Below, piece by piece: positions 59,348-64,000 of a stretch of DNA of 64,000 nucleotides. Within the stretch, counting starts at the first letter, position 1; each line of letters starts with the position of its first letter. The notes under the pieces are model-generated. The model saw only the letters and a list, made by a program, of their open reading frames with translations, made no database searches and had not been told where the DNA came from. Source of the stretch: Vampirovibrionales bacterium (GTDB taxonomy: Bacteria; Cyanobacteriota; Vampirovibrionia; Vampirovibrionales; Vampirovibrionaceae); NCBI GenBank assembly GCA_016712355.1, contig JADJRF010000005.1:62001-126000 (forward strand), in the 5' to 3' direction. Position numbers and translations under genes: made by a program.

Positions 59348-61831
59348 TTAGGCAAAGAAAAACGCGCTTTGCTTCACCATCTCCAGATCCAGGGTGCCTT
59401 TGGGGGGCACCGGCGGGAGTTTTTCAGCATTTTTCTCTGACAAGAGTTCCAAGAGTTCCGTTCGGAAGTTGGACAACACATCGTCCTGGTACATCCGAAC
59501 AAACACTTCCCGGATACAGCAGGCCGAGACCTCCGTATCCGCCGCAAGTGTTCCGTAGCTGTCATGCACCAGTGAAAAGGCTTGAATCCCATATTCACTA
59601 GCCAGATTCACATAGAGGTGCAAAGCCGCCGCGTCCATTGAATGGACAAAGTTGGGGCTGATCCCATTGGATTGACGGCGCTTGTCGATGCTATCAAGGT
59701 GTTCCTGGATGGTGAGGTACACGTTGCGAATCAGGTTTCCGGCCAGTTTTGTTTTGATGCGACGTGAACGGACATCCCGGTAAGCCTGTTGGACATGGAA
59801 ACCGGAGGGTGTCATCCAGTTCACCGGCAAGCCTTCTTTGGCAGCCAATGATGCCGCTTTTCGGAGCCAGTCCATGACATTGCGGGCAGCAATGACCACT
59901 TCGCCAATACTGTCCCAGACAATACCAGCCAGAAAATCGGATGCTTCAAAAATCCGATCCCGTTCGCCTTGCTGAAACGGGTTGTCCCGATCTTTCAGCA
60001 GTTGGCGAAGTTCATCTTCAATGTATTGGCGGCAGGCATGACGGGTGCCACCGTAAGGGAGGATCATGACAGGGCGCTTGGTCATGGTTCGAGTAATGCC
60101 CAATGACAACCAGGTTTCGGCTAGATCACTTTTGTCATGGGGATATTCAAGAATCCCGGCCAGTTTTGCAGCAGTCACATCCGCCACCCGTTGATAAATA
60201 TCCTGGGGCTGTTCGGATGGAATCAGGTTGACGGCTAGCCCACCGGTTTCATCCCGGAGCATGGCTGAAAAGTGCTGCAAGCCGTTACAACTGCCGTCGA
60301 GCGATACCGGGAGATGAGAGACAAAGCCATAACCTTCTCGGAGATATCCGGCCCACTCAAAGCAAAAGGCCAGAAACTGCCAAGGTTTGTCGGCTTGAGT
60401 CCATTCGGTATGTTCAAAGGGACTCTCAGCAATAGCCAGGATGGTGGGCTTCAAGGTATCGATAAAGCGGACGCGCTCTTCCAAGCTCACCTTGTCATAT
60501 CCATACACATTGGCCCCATGAATGGCCAGCCAGTTAGCCGCCGTTTCATTGCCAATGGGTTTCCCTTCGGCAAAGGTCAAGAGGGCTTTCGCCACGTCCG
60601 GGCCTTGTGGGTTCAAGAAGTGAGGCACCGCATACACCCGGCCCCGAAAATCCAGGCAGTGCGGAAAGTAAATGCGCGATTCTTCCCGGAATTTATTGGC
60701 GAGATAAATCACCTTGCTGACCAATAACCGTTTGGAACGGTTGATGACATTGGCGTCATAGATACTGGCCGCTTCACGTTTCCAGTCTTTGAAGACCGCC
60801 TGTTGCTCCAGTGTCATGGCCTTGGGTTTCAGTTCTACCGGAAAGGGACAGACACGAGGCTTTCGATCATCCTGGCATGGCAAGTCCCCGATTTCAAGAT
60901 TGGTTTCCCAAACAGTTTCCAGGACTTCCAACACGGGTTGGTTAATTTTCCAGGCCGTTTTCTGAATCCGATTGATGGCTTCATACACCAGCGGCATTTC
61001 CACATTACGCAATTCATCGAGATACGCGCCGTTATATGTTTTGACCAGTTGCAACCGCCCTGCCATCGCCCCGGTATAGCCGCCGTCAAAGGGCGTTGTC
61101 CAATCTCTGGGTTCCACCACCATCGGGAAATAGGTGGGAGCCAGGAGTTCGCAGCGGGTATTTTCAATATCCAACCAGGTCAGGGTTTTGGGTGTGGCGG
61201 TAACAAAATATTGGGTCTTTTTTTTGCCGCTCCGTACCTCGATACTTTCCACCAAACCCGTGGCCTGACTGAACAGATCGATGAGCGACTTGCCCAGTTG
61301 TACTTTGTCTGCCGTTGTCCAGGCTTCCCACGTCAAACCCGCTTTGCTCATGGAATGCACTAGCACCGTGCGCTTGTATTCATACGAGGATTTCACTTTG
61401 ACTCGGTTATACACCGCGTTGTAATAGTCCGCCTTCTCGGTGTCATAGAAACGGAAGCGGGCCTCATCCTCAATGAGTTGACCGACATGGAAAGCAGCAT
61501 GGGTGAGGCTTTGCCGCCGGGTCACACTGTTGAGGAGTGACTTTGCTGTGAGAAAGGCAATGACTTCCGGCTCTAACAGAGTCATGTGCCGATAGGCGAT
61601 TGGCTTGGGGCCTTTATTGGAACAGATCGTTTTGTAATAGGCTTCGATGGCTTCCACCATCGGATCAATGGCTCCTTTCAATAAATGGAGTCCTGCCTTG
61701 GTGGATGTTTCCAGTTGGCTTTCCGCCGCCTTGGAACGTTGATTGCGGTAGCGTGTCACTGTCATGCCCAGCATCTCGGTTTCCAGGTTGAGTTGCTGAT
61801 CTTCTTTGGCGTTTGCGTATTGTGCTTTCAT
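59348..61831 (-). CDS. T7-like single-subunit RNA polymerase
   Basis: 827 residues from ATG 61831, after AAGGGAGC. T7 gp1 is 883. Catalytic motifs: VSLDGSCNGLQHFSAMLRDE (D537 in T7), RTMTKRPVMILPYGGT (K631/Y639 equivalents), and AFSLVHDSYGT (D812). PHCLDFRGRVYA is another family mark. The C-terminus SAFFFA matches the aromatic-Ala foot of T7 (FAFA). It would transcribe phage genes from its own promoters. The matching consensus is not identified here. Confidence 0.95.
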   Translation of the reverse strand: MKAQYANAKEDQQLNLETEMLGMTVTRYRNQRSKAAESQLETSTKAGLHLLKGAIDPMVEAIEAYYKTICSNKGPKPIAYRHMTLLEPEVIAFLTAKSLLNSVTRRQSLTHAAFHVGQLIEDEARFRFYDTEKADYYNAVYNRVKVKSSYEYKRTVLVHSMSKAGLTWEAWTTADKVQLGKSLIDLFSQATGLVESIEVRSGKKKTQYFVTATPKTLTWLDIENTRCELLAPTYFPMVVEPRDWTTPFDGGYTGAMAGRLQLVKTYNGAYLDELRNVEMPLVYEAINRIQKTAWKINQPVLEVLETVWETNLEIGDLPCQDDRKPRVCPFPVELKPKAMTLEQQAVFKDWKREAASIYDANVINRSKRLLVSKVIYLANKFREESRIYFPHCLDFRGRVYAVPHFLNPQGPDVAKALLTFAEGKPIGNETAANWLAIHGANVYGYDKVSLEERVRFIDTLKPTILAIAESPFEHTEWTQADKPWQFLAFCFEWAGYLREGYGFVSHLPVSLDGSCNGLQHFSAMLRDETGGLAVNLIPSEQPQDIYQRVADVTAAKLAGILEYPHDKSDLAETWLSLGITRTMTKRPVMILPYGGTRHACRQYIEDELRQLLKDRDNPFQQGERDRIFEASDFLAGIVWDSIGEVVIAARNVMDWLRKAASLAAKEGLPVNWMTPSGFHVQQAYRDVRSRRIKTKLAGNLIRNVYLTIQEHLDSIDKRRQSNGISPNFVHSMDAAALHLYVNLASEYGIQAFSLVHDSYGTLAADTEVSACCIREVFVRMYQDDVLSNFRTELLELLSEKNAEKLPPVPPKGTLDLEMVKQSAFFFA

Positions 61832-61914
61832 GGTGTTGCTCCCTTCTTGATCGCTTGGGGGGTTGCTAACCGTCACCGGGGCAAGCCGTTCTTGTGCCCA
61901 ATAGCGCAACCTAT

Positions 61915-61946
61915 TTCAGAAGCTGAATCATTATCAGAATCTGATA
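61915..61946 (-). promoter_or_regulatory. Tandem palindromic operator over promoter of the RNA polymerase gene
   Basis: TTCAGAAGCTGAA (61915-61927) and TATCAGAATCTGATA (61932-61946). On the minus strand TTGCTC, 18 bp, GATAAT reads as a host-type promoter, with the -10 box overlapping the second palindrome. It is followed by the RNA polymerase start. A terminator lies just upstream, isolating it from the gene at 62083. Confidence 0.6.
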
Positions 61947-61957
61947 TAGTTGAGAGC

Positions 61958-61977
61958 AAAAAAACGGGCATAGCCCG
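61958..61977 (-). terminator. Rho-independent terminator upstream of the RNA polymerase promoter
   Basis: On the minus strand CGGGCTATGCCCG followed by TTTTTTT. It ends transcription of the upstream regulator genes before the RNA polymerase promoter. Confidence 0.8.
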
Positions 61978-62082
61978 GTCAGAGAGCGGCTTCTCGCCGA
62001 AAAACCTCTCTAACCGGGTTCTACCCGTTATGACAGCGTTTTAAACCTATTTACAGGCTGAAAGTGCTTATTTTATTGTGTT

Positions 62083-62445
62083 TCAGCCTTTTTTGACTGA
62101 TTTTTCCCGTAAAATGCCCAAAATCGTCTCTTTAAGCTCTTTCCCCTTGTGCGTCAAAAAGACATTCTTGAAGATGCGGCTTTCCGGGTCTTCCTGGGTG
62201 TAAAGCACTTCATACCCTTGATGATATTCTCTGCCGTCGTATCGTTCAGCGGCCAGCGTGTTGACCTGCCGGGACGTTTTCAAAGCATTCCAGTCCATGC
62301 GTTCCCCCAGTTCAGTCAGGGGGTAGTCTTCCTTGGTACAGACCAACAGGTATAAGATGGCCTGTTCCAAAGAAACCTTGGGGGATAGTTCCTTGGAAAG
62401 CGCTTCCAGGCTCTGGATCAGCTTGTTAATCTCTGGTTCCGGCAT
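62083..62445 (-). CDS. MarR-like winged-helix protein (paralogue B)
   Basis: 120 residues from ATG 62445 (GGAGGG upstream). Winged-helix layout: YPLTELGERMDWNALKTSRQVNTLAAERYDG, a wing GYEVLYTQEDPESRIFKNVFLTHKGKELKETI. Clearly paralogous to the next gene. Possibly a repressor for the operators at 59313 and 61915. That is inference. Confidence 0.75.
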   Translation of the reverse strand: MPEPEINKLIQSLEALSKELSPKVSLEQAILYLLVCTKEDYPLTELGERMDWNALKTSRQVNTLAAERYDGREYHQGYEVLYTQEDPESRIFKNVFLTHKGKELKETILGILREKSVKKG

Positions 62446-62557
62446 GGTCAAAAGGCCCTCCATAAACGATGTCAGAAAATGATATTATATCAGCACTATA
62501 CCCAGAATCCGTGAATGGTAAACCGCCCCCTGAAATGGGGGAATTAGCTATTAAAGC

Positions 62558-62938
62558 CTACTTTTTTGCCTTGCCTGGAGGTTTGACCTGCTCTTGCCCC
62601 TTAAGGATTTTCAGTAATTGCTCTTGGATTTCTTTCCCTTTGGCCGTCAATAGGGCATTTTTATAGGCGCGGTTGATAGTATCCGCTTCAGTATAGACCA
62701 CGTTATACCCCTCATTCGCCTTGCCACCGGCAAAGCGTCGGTCTCCTAATGCGCTGACTTTGCGGGAAGTATCAACAGTGTCCAACCCAAGCTCATTGCC
62801 CAGTTCCGTTAAAGGGTACTCTTCCTTTAGGCAGATATGCAGGAAAATCAGGGTATCGAATAAGGATATTTTGGGCGACAAGTCCTCGATTAAAACCTCG
62901 AAACACTTGATCATCTTGGAAATTTCAGGTTTATACAT
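62558..62938 (-). CDS. MarR-like winged-helix protein (paralogue A)
   Basis: 126 residues from ATG 62938. LFDTLIFLHICLKEEYPLTELGNELGLDTVDTSRKVSALGDRRF, then GYNVVYTEADTINRAYKNALLTAKGKEIQEQL. It aligns over its full length with the gene at 62083, pointing to an internal duplication. The basic tail KPPGKAKK is extra. Expected to bind DNA as a dimer. Confidence 0.75.
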   Translation of the reverse strand: MYKPEISKMIKCFEVLIEDLSPKISLFDTLIFLHICLKEEYPLTELGNELGLDTVDTSRKVSALGDRRFAGGKANEGYNVVYTEADTINRAYKNALLTAKGKEIQEQLLKILKGQEQVKPPGKAKK

Positions 62939-63061
62939 AGCAGGTTCATCTTCCAACTTTGTTTAACTGTCTTACAAAGTTTAACACTTTCTGACATCTT
63001 GAGAAAGGGAAAAATTCCCTCAAAGCAGGGAGTCTCTAAACTCCCTGGGAGAAGGAACGCT

Positions 63062-63454
63062 TTAATACTCCTCCGGTAATAATATGACCGTTTGGTTTTT
63101 AGGATCATAGTCTCCAGGGCTTTCATTGATGGCCCAGAATTTCAGGTTTTCCTTGAGATCGGTATAGTCGATGACCTGCCGGATCAAGACCTCCTCCCCT
63201 TCGGCCAGGGCGTCCCTGATTTCCTGCTTCATAGTGAAAAGCGCCGTTTTGTCTGGGTTGACCTCCACGGTGATGATCAGGAAGTAATCAATCCCTTTGC
63301 GCTTGGCTAGCGTGGGAACATACGAGGCTACGGCATCCAGTACCCAAAAGCACCGGTGCTGTTCACAGAAATTCATGACCCCACTGGTAGCGATCCAGTT
63401 TTTGACAAAGGGGCTGAAACGGTAATAAGTATCGGCTTCATAAGTTACAGGCAT
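63062..63454 (-). CDS. DUF6876-like phage protein
   Basis: 130 residues. Start after GGAGGAGTAACAACC. The pattern VMNFCEQHRCFWVLDAVASYVPTL...YFLIITVEVNP...VIDYTDLKENLKFWAINE...VILLPEEY fits DUF6876, a family seen in phages and plasmids without known function. Cytosolic. Confidence 0.7.
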   Translation of the reverse strand: MPVTYEADTYYRFSPFVKNWIATSGVMNFCEQHRCFWVLDAVASYVPTLAKRKGIDYFLIITVEVNPDKTALFTMKQEIRDALAEGEEVLIRQVIDYTDLKENLKFWAINESPGDYDPKNQTVILLPEEY

Positions 63455-63459
63455 GGTTG

Positions 63460-63774
63460 TTACTCCTCCAAATAAATCGGGTTGACTTCATAACGTTCGG
63501 GAATGCGGGTGACAGACTTTGCCAGTTCTACCCACACGGTGTGTTGATAGGTGTCCTTGCAGTCTTCATATTGCCGCTGTTTGGAAAACACCCATCCCAC
63601 AATGACAGTGGAGCCGTCTTTCAAATCCCGGTACATTTTGGAAACGCACCGGCCATATTCCCTTTGAAGGAACTTGAACAGTTCCCCGATATTGTCCGTA
63701 AATGTTTCGGTATGGAACGGCTCCGATATGTAATGGTTTCTTGTTTCGTTGACATGGGTTTCTATGACATACAC
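63460..63774 (-). CDS. Hypothetical phage protein (104 aa)
   Basis: 104 residues from a GTG at 63774, with the same leader GAGGAGTAACAACC as the next gene. The sequence (LFKFLQREYGRCVSKMYRDLKDGSTVIVGWVFSKQRQYED) looks like a small alpha/beta domain. No name can be given. Confidence 0.65.
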   Translation of the reverse strand: MYVIETHVNETRNHYISEPFHTETFTDNIGELFKFLQREYGRCVSKMYRDLKDGSTVIVGWVFSKQRQYEDCKDTYQHTVWVELAKSVTRIPERYEVNPIYLEE

Positions 63775-63856
63775 GGTTGTTACTCCTCTTGTTATCAGGC
63801 TGTCTCATCAGTAGCGGTAGCCTATCCCCGCCAGACCCGCATAAAGCGGGTTTCGA

Positions 63857-64000
63857 CTAGAGGGACATGCACCGTTCAGACAATGCCTTTTCAAGCACCT
63901 TGTCTTTTTTGTACTGGGCTTGGAACCAGTCATAGAACATATCCAAGCCAAGCACTTTTTTAGGAAGCTTCATGGCTTCAATCCCGGTTGCTTCCCGTGC
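63857..64000 (-). CDS. C-terminal part of a phage protein (5' end outside window)
   Basis: The frame enters from the right edge and ends in TAG at 63857-63859 after 47 codons (EAMKLPKKVLGLDMFYDWFQAQYKK). Not identified. It is on the same strand as the rest of the phage block. Confidence 0.6.
   Translation of the reverse strand, partial: AREATGIEAMKLPKKVLGLDMFYDWFQAQYKKDKVLEKALSERCMSL

Larger units (their letters stand above)
37255..64000. mobile_element. Integrated T7-like phage element at tRNA-Gly (right end outside window)
   Basis: The left end is set by a tRNA-Gly 3' fragment (37255-37296). The content then switches from chromosomal metabolism to recombinases, defence genes and a T7-like block: RNA polymerase, gp2.5-like SSB, endonuclease I, amidase and family A polymerase. 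The right end is not seen. Since the chromosomal 5' half of the tRNA must lie to the right, an intact tRNA-Gly(TCC) is expected there. No capsid, portal, terminase or tail gene is visible here, so completeness is unknown. Confidence 0.82.

Noticed and set aside
59313..61946. Repeats as phage RNA polymerase promoters
   Set aside because: Their perfect palindromes and the overlap with -35/-10 boxes favour operators on host promoters; kept open as an alternative in the finding.
1..64000. CRISPR arrays and rRNA genes
   Set aside because: No short-spaced repeat array other than the 171-bp block and no rRNA sequence was seen.

Overview
The window has two parts. Positions 1 to about 37,250 look like the chromosome of a Gram-negative, flagellated bacterium. 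It carries flagellar basal-body genes (fliF-fliG-fliH-fliI), a PilB/PilC assembly pair, heptosyltransferase and ArnT-like envelope glycosyltransferases, a class II (B12-dependent) ribonucleotide reductase and a complete SUF iron-sulfur operon. The mix would fit a non-photosynthetic cyanobacterial relative (Vampirovibrionia/Melainabacteria), but nothing here proves it and I hold that assignment loosely.

Chromosomal part in order: end of fliF, fliG, a block of 171-bp tandem GC-rich repeats, fliH and fliI (1-4.6 kb). Next come a palindrome-rich gene-poor stretch (4.9-5.7 kb) and bioB flanked by two short paralogues sharing an RWYD motif (5.7-7.8 kb). Three lipid-linked-sugar genes follow (7.9-11.5 kb), then mtaB, an Nfu protein and an A-type Fe-S carrier (11.7-13.9 kb). 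Several small genes (one encoding 24 residues) lead to prmC, pilB, pilC, a CopG regulator, a LysM/EF-hand protein and nrdJ (14-24.8 kb). A decayed YetF gene and a gene whose 3' end is replaced by an IS5-family insertion (24.8-26.6 kb) precede a glycosyltransferase, a Cys-rich MerR regulator, sufBCDSE, a PP2C phosphatase, a TylF-like methyltransferase and a GT9 glycosyltransferase (26.7-37.2 kb).

At 37,255-37,296 the 3' half of a tRNA-Gly(TCC) lies on the minus strand and marks the left end of an integrated element that runs past the window end. The element carries two tyrosine recombinases, tail to tail. Next comes a tightly overlapping five-gene defence operon: a small ribbon-helix-helix protein, an SNF2-like helicase, an Abi_C/HEPN-type protein, and type III Mod and Res. 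An ietA/ietS pair (AAA ATPase plus subtilisin-like protease) follows. Then comes a T7-like replication and transcription block on the minus strand: DUF5664 protein, HNH nuclease, family A DNA polymerase, amidase, endonuclease I, gp2.5-like SSB and single-subunit RNA polymerase.

An arsR-arsC-arsI-acr3 arsenic-resistance cassette, with its own promoter/operator and terminator, is inserted in the opposite orientation where T7 keeps its primase-helicase gene. The RNA polymerase gene and the SSB operon are each preceded by the same 33-bp tandem palindromic operator over a host-type promoter. Two paralogous winged-helix proteins are encoded just upstream. The simplest reading is a temperate T7-like phage, or a remnant of one, with repressed early promoters and a heavy cargo of defence and arsenic genes.
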